This document shows, in pieces, positions 8,340 through 15,435 of a stretch of 64,000 bases of DNA. The stretch comes from an uncultured Bacteroidales bacterium. Lineage in GTDB: Bacteria; Bacteroidota; Bacteroidia; Bacteroidales; F082. Every line of letters begins with the position of its first letter. The first letter of the stretch is position 1. The stretch spans positions 1 to 64,000 of the forward strand of contig CALEMB010000104.1 in NCBI GenBank assembly GCA_937902805.1. The letters run 5' to 3'. The notes beneath the pieces were generated by a model. That model had not been told where the DNA came from. It searched no databases and was given only the letters and a program-made list of their open reading frames with translations. Made by a program: the position numbers and the translations under genes.

Positions 8340-9797
8340 TTAGAACCTAAAGTAGATAAACGGGCTAAAGCTCGTGGCGTTCAATGCAGCCACGCAGAAA
8401 ACAAACACGATGGCAGCGATAATCCAAACCCAAATGTGGTTGCGGTCGCTGTAGTCGGTGTAGTAGACTTTTTGCTCCAGTTGCTTGCCCCATCCCGTCA
8501 AGGTGAGGAAGGAGAAGAGGGCGGCGATGATCAGGGTGGTATAGACTTGGGCATTGCCGTTGAAGGCGAAGCCGCTGAAGTCGAAGGCGAACATCCTCGT
8601 GACGAAGGTCCAGGCCACGCCAATGTTCTCGATGCGGAAGAACACCCAAATGACGCAGACCGTGAGGAAGGTGAGGATGACCGACGGCACGGTGCCGATT
8701 TTCTTCATCACCTTGCCGAGGAAGAGCTTGTCGAGGCAGATGAAGAGGCCGTGCAAGGCACCCCAAACGACGAAGTTCCATGCTGCGCCGTGCCACAAGC
8801 CGCTAAGCAGGAAGCAGAGCCAAAGGTTGAGGTACATGCGTCCCGTGCCTTTGCGGTTGCCGCCCAACGGGATGTAGAGGTAGTTCATGATGAAAGCGCC
8901 GAGGGTCTTGTGCCAACGTCTCCAGAACTCGGTGATGGAACGCGAGGTGTATGGATTGTCGAAGTTTTCGGGGAACTTGAAGCCCATGATGCGGCCCAAG
9001 CCGATGGCCATGTCGGAATAACCGGCGAAGTCGAAGTAGATTTGGAAGGTGTAGGCCAAGGCGACGAGCCAGGCCGTGCCCGTGTCGAGGGTGGCGATGC
9101 GGCTGGCTACTTCGGAGAAGGCCACCGCGCTGAGGTCGCCCCCCCCCCGCATCTGGTCGACGCGCAAGCCGATGACGTCGGCGATGAGGATTTTTTTGGC
9201 CAAGCCGATGACGAAGCGGTAGAAACCCTGCAGGCGGTCGGCCATCGTCGACTCACGCATGCGGATTTGGTCGGCAACGTCGCAGTAGCGCACGATGGGA
9301 CCCGCGATGAGTTGCGGGAACATGGTGATATACAGCATGTAGTCGCTCAGTTTCTTCAACGGCTGGTTGACGCCACGGTAGGTGTCCAAGGTGTAGGTCA
9401 CGCTCTGGAACGAGAAGAACGAGATGCCTATAGGCAGCATGATGCGCTTCCAACTCAAAGGAGCATGCCCCGTGAGGCCAAGGATGGCGTTGAGGTTCTC
9501 CATGGTGAAGTTGCCGTATTTGTAAACCAACAGCAACCCAAGCGGTATGGCGATGGAGATGCCGCAAAGCCATTTGCGTTTTCGGGTGTTTTGTGTGGCG
9601 CACATCCACTTGACCAAGAAGAAGTTGGCGATGAGGGAGACGACCAGCTGTATGATGAACTCAGGCGCGCCCCAGGCATAAAAGATGAGCGATGCCAGCA
9701 AAAGCACATAGTTGCGGGTCTTCTTTGGCATGAGGAAATACACCAGGAAGAACGCTGGCATGAAATAGAGTAGGAATACGTTGCTGCTGAATACCAT
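8340..9797 (-). CDS. MBOAT family membrane O-acyltransferase A with a G10 tract
   Basis: Second MBOAT acyltransferase (485 aa), with the same topology and motifs as the 4918-6387 copy: DFAGYSDMAIGLGRIMGFKF, EFWRRWHKTLGAF, and SGLWHGAAWNF with the invariant His at about residue 336. On the coding strand a run of ten G residues (9139-9148 on the plus strand) encodes R-G-G-G near residue 217, in a loop where the paralog reads LGPSN. The frame is open through it. Gain or loss of one G would shift the frame and end the protein before the catalytic His. The gap upstream (9798-10026) has no recognisable TAnnTTTG box, so it may be read through from the SGNH genes upstream or from an unseen promoter. 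Confidence 0.9.
   Translation of the reverse strand: MVFSSNVFLLYFMPAFFLVYFLMPKKTRNYVLLLASLIFYAWGAPEFIIQLVVSLIANFFLVKWMCATQNTRKRKWLCGISIAIPLGLLLVYKYGNFTMENLNAILGLTGHAPLSWKRIMLPIGISFFSFQSVTYTLDTYRGVNQPLKKLSDYMLYITMFPQLIAGPIVRYCDVADQIRMRESTMADRLQGFYRFVIGLAKKILIADVIGLRVDQMRGGGDLSAVAFSEVASRIATLDTGTAWLVALAYTFQIYFDFAGYSDMAIGLGRIMGFKFPENFDNPYTSRSITEFWRRWHKTLGAFIMNYLYIPLGGNRKGTGRMYLNLWLCFLLSGLWHGAAWNFVVWGALHGLFICLDKLFLGKVMKKIGTVPSVILTFLTVCVIWVFFRIENIGVAWTFVTRMFAFDFSGFAFNGNAQVYTTLIIAALFSFLTLTGWGKQLEQKVYYTDYSDRNHIWVWIIAAIVFVFCVAALNATSFSPFIYFRF
9139..9148 (-). repeat. G10 homopolymer in the MBOAT coding sequence
   Basis: Ten consecutive C on the plus strand, G on the coding strand, in the middle of the MBOAT gene. 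It is the only G/C homopolymer of this length I saw in the window. Runs like this are typical slipped-strand mutation sites. Confidence 0.9.
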
Positions 9798-9860
9798 ATT
9801 TTAATCAGTTTATAGTTAATAGTTAAGTAACTGTTCAGAATTAAACTGCATATTTTATTA

Positions 9861-9991
9861 GATTCCCCTTACGGGGAATGGAGTTAAGACATAGTTTATT
9901 AAGCGGCGGCATGAACAAGTTGACCATTCGTAATCTCCACAAGCCGCCGCGTGTAGAAAAACAAACGAACTCCATTCCCTGTAAGGGAATC
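9861..9991. repeat. Nested inverted repeat of about 130 bp
   Basis: Outer arms 9861-9885 (starting GATTCCCCTTACGGGGAAT) and 9968-9991 (ending TGTAAGGGAATC) are reverse complements with few mismatches, and each contains its own small hairpin. Inner arms GCGGCGGC (9903-9910) and GCCGCCGC (9943-9950) pair exactly. It lies between the SGNH pair and the MBOAT at 8340-9797 and has no convincing gene. It could be a MITE-like insertion or a structured leader or terminator inside the operon. Confidence 0.7.
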
Positions 9992-10026
9992 TCAACTTGT
10001 CTTTTATGTAAACTAAATCTGCTCAT

Positions 10027-11214
10027 CTACTTAATAGTTTGCAGTTGTTTTTGTTCCAATTCTTTGAGCAGTCGCTCCGAGAAGCCATTGCTCATCTTGT
10101 AAAGGGCCGCGGTGGAGTAGGAGAGCATGACGAAATCGGCGTCGATGACTTCTTGTAGCACGTCAAAGTCGTTGATATTGCGGGTCTCATGCAGGTCATC
10201 GCAGCCGAAATAGACCGTGCTGAAATAATACCAATAAGGGACGCTTTCGAACACTGCCCACACGGGCGTATGGTTGAGGATGTTCCAATAAAACGAGTCG
10301 CCAATGGTGATGAGCCTTGGCCGCCATGCCGCGTCGTCCATGTCGTAAATGGCCGTAGCGAACATGTTGGGTGCTTTTTGAATAGGCCAGATGAGGTTCA
10401 TGAGGCTTTCGAGGTCGGCATCGGGCTTGAGGGTGCGCTGCCATACGCTGCCAGCCTTGACATTGACCATGTTGGAGTCGCTCAGGTGTTCCATGTAGCG
10501 GATGAGGGTGTCGGTGCTGTGGATGGCAGCGAGGTTGCTCCAATGCGTGCCCGTCTGCGGAAACAGCGGATAGCTTACCGTGTCTTTCATCTGCACGAAC
10601 CACTCGCCCAGGTCGATGTGGTTGATGCCCAGTTCCTTGAAGCGTGTCCTATAGAACTCGTATGCCGTGATGGTCTTTTTCTTGAGATAACCTGGGTTTT
10701 CGGGCAGGTGTTCGGCACAAACCAGTTCTTTGCCAGGCAGCAGGGCCACGAAGAGGTGGGTGTTGTAAGGCTCCAGCAACTGTTGGACTTTGAGCAACCT
10801 TTGCGCCTCGTCTTCCAGCTTCTCGACCAGCTCTGTCGAGTCTTTGGCAAATTCATAGGTGAGGCTTTGGTAGTATTCTTCCACGTTCCATGGTTCAAAG
10901 ATCCAGTTGTCGCGGGTGATGACGATGCGCTTGTCCTCAGCCACTTGCGAATAGCGGAACAAAGTCCACTCCGTTTGGTTGTAGAAGCGCGTCAGCGGTT
11001 CGCGGAAGCCAAAGTTTTGTTGCAGATAGGCCTCGGTGGAGTCCTGCAAGCCACCGTCGAGGAAGTTGTTCCAAGTCAATTCGGGTTTGGGGTTCGAATA
11101 GACCACTCCACTCAGCTCCTTGAACTTGCAGAGTCTCGTCTGTTGTTGTATCGCGGAGGCAAACAGCAACAGGGCGGTCAAGGCGAACAATATGACTTGG
11201 ATGCGGCTATTCAT
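10027..11214 (-). CDS. AlgX/AlgJ-like SGNH protein, short form
   Basis: A 395-residue AlgX/AlgJ-like protein with an N-terminal membrane segment (about 5-22), FGFREPLTRFYNQ, H224 in G-T-H-W and S307 in G-D-S-F. Ser and His are present; Gly stands at the usual Asp position. It lacks the helical tail of the long paralogs and ends soon after the SGNH core (NGFSERLLKELE). It overlaps the end of the upstream paralog by eight bases. The two share GDSFYWNILNH and the TGTHWSNLAA region, so they are the closest pair by eye in the cluster. The substrate is unknown. Confidence 0.75.
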   Translation of the reverse strand: MNSRIQVILFALTALLLFASAIQQQTRLCKFKELSGVVYSNPKPELTWNNFLDGGLQDSTEAYLQQNFGFREPLTRFYNQTEWTLFRYSQVAEDKRIVITRDNWIFEPWNVEEYYQSLTYEFAKDSTELVEKLEDEAQRLLKVQQLLEPYNTHLFVALLPGKELVCAEHLPENPGYLKKKTITAYEFYRTRFKELGINHIDLGEWFVQMKDTVSYPLFPQTGTHWSNLAAIHSTDTLIRYMEHLSDSNMVNVKAGSVWQRTLKPDADLESLMNLIWPIQKAPNMFATAIYDMDDAAWRPRLITIGDSFYWNILNHTPVWAVFESVPYWYYFSTVYFGCDDLHETRNINDFDVLQEVIDADFVMLSYSTAALYKMSNGFSERLLKELEQKQLQTIK

Positions 11215-12613
11215 CGGTACGGCTCTTTTGTGTCAGGATTTGCTCGGCTTTGCTCGACCGTTTGAGCGGAACGCTGTCGCCCAAGGCGGGGAAGCAGACA
11301 TCGGGACGTTTGGTGATGAAATAGGCGGTCTCCATGTTCAGGATAGAATCTATGGGAACGTCTATGGTTTCGGCTTTTTTGATGATACCGTCCATCCAGG
11401 GTTTGTCGTTGCTGATGCGTTCCTTCATCTTCTGTTTCAAAGGCGCGATTTCTTCTTTGTTGTAGCACCATTCCATCAAAAAGCGTTCGGCGAAGCCGTT
11501 GCTCATCTCGTATTGCTGTGGCGTGCTGTAGGCCAGCATGATGAAGTCGGCTCCCGTCACCTTTTCGAGCAGGTCGATGTCGGCGACATGCACCTCGGGG
11601 CCGTCGAAATAGATGGTGCTGAAATAATACCAATAGGGGACGCTGCCGAAGATCCTCTTGAATGGCGCGTGGTTGAGGATGTTCCAATAGAACGAGTCGC
11701 CGATGGTGATGAGCCTGGGCTTCACGGCGGTGGGGTCTTTCACGATGGGGGTCTTGGCGTAGTAGTTAGGCTCTCCTTTCAGAGGGCGCATCAGGTTCAG
11801 CCATTCTTCCAGGTCGTTGTCGGGCTCTTTGGTCCTGACGAATTTTTCCCCAATCTCGAAATTCAGGATGTTGACGTCGCCTAAGGCTTCCATATAGCGG
11901 ATGAGGCTGTCGGCCACGTACATGGCGGCGAGGTTGCTCCAGTGCGTTCCCGTCTGCGGAAACAGGGGGAAGTCGACGGTGTCTTTCATCCGCAGGAACC
12001 ATTCTCCCGCATCGATGTAGTGGATGCCCAGCTCCTCGAAGCGTTGGTGAAGGAAGTCATGGGCTGAAAACACCTTGTCGTGATGGTATCGCGTGTTGGC
12101 GGGGATGTGTTCGGGATAGATTAGCTCTTTTCCAGGCTCCAGCAACACAAAAAGATGCACACCGAGGCTGTCGAGGATTTGCTGGGTTTGTGAAATCATA
12201 AGTGCCTCCCTGCCAAGGATATTTGCCATCTGCAAGGAGTCGCTGGCGAATTTCCATGAGCAGCCTTCGTAGTATTCCTGCACATAGTCCGATTCGTAAT
12301 ACCATCCGTCGTCGCTGACGAAGACCCAGTTCCTTTCCTTGGCGAAGGTCAAGCCGTAGCAATCCCAGAGGTATTGGTTGTAGAGTCGTGTCAGCGGCTC
12401 CCGAAAGCCATAATGCTGCTGCAGGTAGGCCTCGGCATTGGCTTGAAAGCTGTTGTCGAGCCAATGTTGCGCCGACAATTGGGGCTTGGGCTTCTCTTCC
12501 GTCACGCCATACAGCCGCTTGAACTTGAAAAGCCCCGTGGCCTGCTGTATCGGGAAGAGGAACAACAGGACGGCGGAGAGGGCAAACAATATGACCTTGA
12601 CGTGGGCTTTCAT
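11207..12613 (-). CDS. AlgX/AlgJ-like SGNH protein, first gene of the O-acylation operon
   Basis: A 468-residue AlgX/AlgJ-like protein: N-terminal membrane segment (about 6-24), YGFREPLTRLYNQYLW, H224 in G-T-H-W, S307 in G-D-S-F, then one helical tail unit (ISNDKPWMDGIIKKAE) and a charged C-terminus. The Asp of D-x-H-W is Gly. It is the most upstream gene of the minus-strand cluster. A TATTTTTG box lies 18-26 bp ahead of its ATG, back to back with the promoter of the U32 gene. The operon it heads runs to position 111, with most junctions overlapping or short. Confidence 0.75.
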   Translation of the reverse strand: MKAHVKVILFALSAVLLFLFPIQQATGLFKFKRLYGVTEEKPKPQLSAQHWLDNSFQANAEAYLQQHYGFREPLTRLYNQYLWDCYGLTFAKERNWVFVSDDGWYYESDYVQEYYEGCSWKFASDSLQMANILGREALMISQTQQILDSLGVHLFVLLEPGKELIYPEHIPANTRYHHDKVFSAHDFLHQRFEELGIHYIDAGEWFLRMKDTVDFPLFPQTGTHWSNLAAMYVADSLIRYMEALGDVNILNFEIGEKFVRTKEPDNDLEEWLNLMRPLKGEPNYYAKTPIVKDPTAVKPRLITIGDSFYWNILNHAPFKRIFGSVPYWYYFSTIYFDGPEVHVADIDLLEKVTGADFIMLAYSTPQQYEMSNGFAERFLMEWCYNKEEIAPLKQKMKERISNDKPWMDGIIKKAETIDVPIDSILNMETAYFITKRPDVCFPALGDSVPLKRSSKAEQILTQKSRTDE

Positions 12614-12631
12614 TTAGACGTAAATAACCTG

Positions 12632-12639
12632 CAAAAATA
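12632..12639 (-). promoter_or_regulatory. Probable -7 box for the O-acylation cluster
   Basis: TATTTTTG on the minus strand, 18 bp ahead of the ATG at 12613, matching the Bacteroidetes TAnnTTTG. A weak TTTTC lies about 20 bp further upstream. Confidence 0.55.
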
Positions 12640-12670
12640 GAAAAATATTCCGCATCGTGCCGAAAATGCT

Positions 12671-12678
12671 TATTTTTG
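12671..12678 (+). promoter_or_regulatory. Probable -7 box for the U32 peptidase gene
   Basis: TATTTTTG ends only 4 bp before the ATG at 12683. If this box is used, the mRNA would be leaderless or nearly so. Confidence 0.5.
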
Positions 12679-12682
12679 CAGC

Positions 12683-14734
12683 ATGAATACGAAGAAGATA
12701 GAACTGCTTTCGCCAGCCAAGGATGCCGAGGTGGGCATTGCCGCCATCAATCATGGTGCGGATGCCGTCTACATCGGTGGGCCGTCGTTTGGCGCCCGCG
12801 AGAAGGCTTCCAACAGCATCGCCGACATCGAGCGCCTTTGTCGTCATGCCGCCCTCTACGACGCCAAGGTCTACGTCACCCTCAACACCTTATTATATAA
12901 TAGTGAGTTGGAACGTGCCCGACAGCTGGCCCACGACTGCTGGAACGCCGGCGTCGATGCCCTCATCGTTCAGGACATGCAGCTCCTCGACCTCGACCTG
13001 CCCCCCATCCCGCTGCACGCCAGCACGCAGTGCGACAACCTCACCCTCGAAAGGGTGCAGCAGCTTGAGCAGTTAGGCTTCAGCCAAGTCGTTCTGGGCC
13101 GTGAGCTGAGCCTCAAGGAAATCCGCGCGATAAGGGAAAAGACCACCGTGCCGCTGGAATTCTTCGTCCACGGTGCCTTGTGTGTCAGCCACAGCGGGCA
13201 GTGCTATCTCAGCCAATACATCGGCAACCGCAGCGCCAACCGTGGTGCCTGCGCCCAGCCCTGTCGTCTGCCTTACGACCTGCTTGATGCCGAGGGCAAC
13301 GTGCTGATAAAAAACAGACATCTTCTCTGCCTGAAAGACCTCAACAACAGCGCGCATCTGGAGGAGCTGATGGATGCCGGCATCACCAGTTTCAAGATCG
13401 AAGGGCGCATGAAGGATGCGGATTATGTGAAAAACGTGACGGCCTTCTATCGCCGGAAATTGGATGAAATATTTGAACGTCGCCCGGAATACATACCATC
13501 CTCCTGTAGAGACGCAATGCTTTGCGTCTCAAAACCCACCAACGGTGAAAAACCTGTCGGAGACGCAAAGCATTGCGTCTCTACATTCGAGGTGAATCCC
13601 GAGAAATCCTTCAACCGTGGTTTCACGGATTTCTTCATCAACGGGCGGCAGAAGGGCATCGATTCGCCCTTCACGCCGAAATCGATGGGCGAATACATCG
13701 GCGAGGTGGCCTGGTGCAACCCCCTCCGCATGGAAATCGCCACCGACAAAATCCTGCACAACGGCGACGGCCTGTGTTTTTTGAATGAAAACGACGAATT
13801 GGTCGGCCTTCGTGCCGATGTGGTAACCCTTGGTAGAGACGGTGTGCACACCGTCTCTACAAATAGACCCCACGGTGCCCATCGCGGCGCAAGAATCTAC
13901 CGCAATTACGACATCGAATGGCAAAAACAGGTGGAGGCCTCCACGGGCAACCGCAAAATCGCCATCGATTTGGTGCTGGCCGAAACGGGAAGGGGATATG
14001 AATTAATGGCCACCTGTACGGACGCATCGCATGCGTCCGCGCAAAACGGACGCACGCCGTGCGTCCCTACAATGGCCACCGCATCCGTCCAATGCGACAA
14101 AATTATTGCAAACAACCCCGACAAAGCCACCGACAACATCCGCCGCAAGGCCCTGCAATGGGGCGACACGCCCTTCAATCCCATTAATCTGGAATTGCGT
14201 TTCACAGAACCGCGCCTCATCCCCGCCTCGGTGATTGGCGAGATGAAACGCCAATTGGTGGAAAAACTGACCGATGCATTAATCGTTGACCACCAACCCC
14301 GCCGCGACAAGCGGCAACTCTCAACTCTAAACTCTCCACTTTCAACTGACTCTCAACTCTCAACTCCCAACTCTCAACTCTCAACTGACTCTCAATTTTC
14401 AATTCTCAATTCTCAACTCTCAACTGACCCCTCCGCCATTCCCGACCATCTGATGACCTGCCACCATTGCATCCGTTTTGCCAATGGCATGTGTTTGCGC
14501 CAGGACGCACGCGGTGCCACGGACGCACGCGGTGCGTCCCTACAGACCACGGATTTGTTCCTGCGTCCGGTAGGCTTCCCCCTCTCAGAGGGGGTGCCCG
14601 AAGGGCGGGGGAGTAAAACCCCCACCCAGCCCGAACTGCGGGGGAGTAAAACCCCCACCCAGCCCGAACTGCGGGGGATTTTCCGTTTGGAATTCGACTG
14701 CCGAAATTGCCGGATGTACGTCTGCAAACCATAG
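12683..14734 (+). CDS. U32 family peptidase with several in-frame repeat insertions
   Basis: Member of the U32 (PrtC/YegQ/RlhA-like) family. Bacterial relatives act in tRNA or rRNA hydroxylation or as collagenase-type peptidases; which applies here cannot be told. The N-terminal barrel starts KIELLSPAKDAEVG. The signature is EFFVHGALCVSHSGQCYLSQ with downstream Cys (GACAQPCRLPY), then SFKIEGRMKDADYVKNV, and a C-terminal CHHCIRFANGMCLRQ ... CRNCRMYVC. The Cys set suggests an Fe-S site. At 683 aa it is long because of insertions: palindromes at residues about 275-301, 384-393 and 445-463, a Ser/Leu-rich tandem repeat (about 545-582), another palindrome (607-621) and a duplicated 11-residue unit (642-665). 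All keep the frame. Confidence 0.85.
   Translation: MNTKKIELLSPAKDAEVGIAAINHGADAVYIGGPSFGAREKASNSIADIERLCRHAALYDAKVYVTLNTLLYNSELERARQLAHDCWNAGVDALIVQDMQLLDLDLPPIPLHASTQCDNLTLERVQQLEQLGFSQVVLGRELSLKEIRAIREKTTVPLEFFVHGALCVSHSGQCYLSQYIGNRSANRGACAQPCRLPYDLLDAEGNVLIKNRHLLCLKDLNNSAHLEELMDAGITSFKIEGRMKDADYVKNVTAFYRRKLDEIFERRPEYIPSSCRDAMLCVSKPTNGEKPVGDAKHCVSTFEVNPEKSFNRGFTDFFINGRQKGIDSPFTPKSMGEYIGEVAWCNPLRMEIATDKILHNGDGLCFLNENDELVGLRADVVTLGRDGVHTVSTNRPHGAHRGARIYRNYDIEWQKQVEASTGNRKIAIDLVLAETGRGYELMATCTDASHASAQNGRTPCVPTMATASVQCDKIIANNPDKATDNIRRKALQWGDTPFNPINLELRFTEPRLIPASVIGEMKRQLVEKLTDALIVDHQPRRDKRQLSTLNSPLSTDSQLSTPNSQLSTDSQFSILNSQLSTDPSAIPDHLMTCHHCIRFANGMCLRQDARGATDARGASLQTTDLFLRPVGFPLSEGVPEGRGSKTPTQPELRGSKTPTQPELRGIFRLEFDCRNCRMYVCKP
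13505..13585. repeat. 81-bp compound palindrome in the U32 gene
   Basis: Two GTAGAGACGCAATGC/GCATTGCGTCTCTAC-type elements face each other at the two ends of an 81-bp (27-codon) segment. It encodes CRDAMLCVSK ... VGDAKHCVST and keeps the reading frame. Confidence 0.85.
13833..13860. repeat. GTAGAGACGGTGTG palindrome, copy in the U32 gene
   Basis: Identical to the 28-bp palindromes at 6927-6954 and 25238-25265. In frame; encodes GRDGVHTVST. Confidence 0.9.
14015..14071. repeat. 57-bp GGACGC/GCGTCC double palindrome in the U32 gene
   Basis: Two neighbouring palindromes (GGACGCATCGCATGCGTCC and GGACGCACGCCGTGCGTCC) flanked by TGTAC and CTACA. The length is 19 codons and the frame is kept. Confidence 0.8.
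14315..14427. repeat. CAACTCTCAACT-type tandem repeat in the U32 gene
   Basis: Low-complexity tandem repeat of CTCAACTCT/CAACTGAC units, translated as QLSTLNSPLSTDSQLST and similar. A shorter relative lies in the intergenic stretch at 40955-40987. Confidence 0.85.
14502..14543. repeat. GGACGCACGCGGTGC palindromic element in the U32 gene
   Basis: A half copy followed by a full copy of a GGACGCACGCGGTGCGTCC palindrome, ending CCCTAC. Encodes DARGATDARGASLQ. Confidence 0.75.
14578..14678. repeat. Duplicated 33-bp unit with a CCCTCTCAGAGGG palindrome
   Basis: A CCCCTCTCAGAGGGGG palindrome is followed by two exact 33-bp units beginning GGGGGAGTAAAACCCCC (14607 and 14640). Each encodes GSKTPTQPELR and keeps the frame. 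Confidence 0.85.
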
Positions 14735-14816
14735 AATATCATTGTATCACCCGTTGGCGATATTAAAATTCACGGTTCACGGGTTTACACTTTGGAAGAA
14801 AATCTATCGTTTCTAC

Positions 14817-14847
14817 TTGCCAAATCCAGATATTTTGTGTATCTTTG
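14817..14847 (+). promoter_or_regulatory. Promoter with TTG-N20-TATCTTTG
   Basis: TTG at 14817-14819 and TATCTTTG at 14840-14847, a good match to the Bacteroidetes -33/-7 consensus and spacing. No other such promoter is visible before the ATG at 15436. Confidence 0.7.
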
Positions 14848-14996
14848 CAACCGCAAACACAAAAGCCCGAATGAGATAGAAAACCCTTTGTAACTATCTG
14901 TTTCTCTGAATGATATATTATGCAGATAGACTTACTAACCTGATTCCCTCCATAACTAACTCATTCACAATTCATTAAATTAAAAAAATCGATACC

Positions 14997-15095
14997 AACG
15001 CTATAGCAACGCTATACTAAAGCTATTGCAAGCCTATAGGAACTCCGAGGTGCCTCTAAGGTAACTCTGAGATACCTATAAGGTAACTCCGTGAT
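14997..15095. repeat. 11-bp-periodic degenerate array, 9 units (array 1)
   Basis: Nine consecutive 11-bp units without spacers: AACGCTATAGC, AACGCTATACT, AAAGCTATTGC, AAGCCTATAGG, AACTCCGAGGT, GCCTCTAAGGT, AACTCTGAGAT, ACCTATAAGGT, AACTCCGTGAT. Neighbouring units are the most alike, and the sequence drifts along the array. Arrays with the same period but other units are at 45069-45156 and 58315-58391. Confidence 0.8.
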
Positions 15096-15435
15096 TCTTC
15101 CCTGAGCAAACCTATTGACCAAATAAACATGCACTGGCACTGGTTTAATTCCGTCAACGAGTTGTGTCCTATAATTCCACAAATATTACCCTCGAAGGAT
15201 AAAATTTCACTAAGGGTAGTGCCTTATTTATTAGTCTTATAGGTGAACTAATTAGTAAAAAACGCGTTTTTTAAATGAATGACCTTCTTTTTCCGGTCAA
15301 TTCGGGCTTTACAACAGCTGCATCCGTTGTGTCATACAGCGGAGGCGTTTTCGTTGTGTGTCAACGCGAAACAAAGACATTTAAAATCAATCAATTCAAT
15401 CAATTCACTAAATTATTAACCAAATTCAATTCATT

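Larger units (their letters stand above)
14735..15435. other. 700-bp non-coding region ahead of the giant adhesin gene
   Basis: No plausible gene. It holds, in order: a promoter (14817-14847); a CTATCTG...CAGATAG inverted repeat (14894-14929) that includes a 14-mer, GTTTCTCTGAATGA, also found at 56178-56191; an AT-rich stretch; a nine-unit 11-bp array (14997-15095); a 16-bp palindrome AAAAAACGCGTTTTTT (about 15258-15273); and a TTTCGTTG...CAACGCGAAA hairpin (about 15353-15374). If the promoter drives the adhesin gene, the leader is nearly 600 nt long. Confidence 0.7.

Noticed and set aside
8319..9773. Long open frame (484 codons) on the plus strand opposite the MBOAT gene
   Set aside because: It mirrors the MBOAT gene, which has clear family motifs. 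The antisense product is rich in Glu, Asp, Gly and Val without recognisable domains, as expected from the reverse of a GC-rich gene.
9841..10026. Small 61-codon gene between the SGNH pair and the MBOAT gene
   Set aside because: It lies wholly within the nested inverted repeat, and its translation has no signal or domain.
14997..15095. CRISPR array at the periodic repeats
   Set aside because: Units are 11 bp, degenerate and without spacers, and no cas genes are nearby. The same holds for the arrays at 45069 and 58315.
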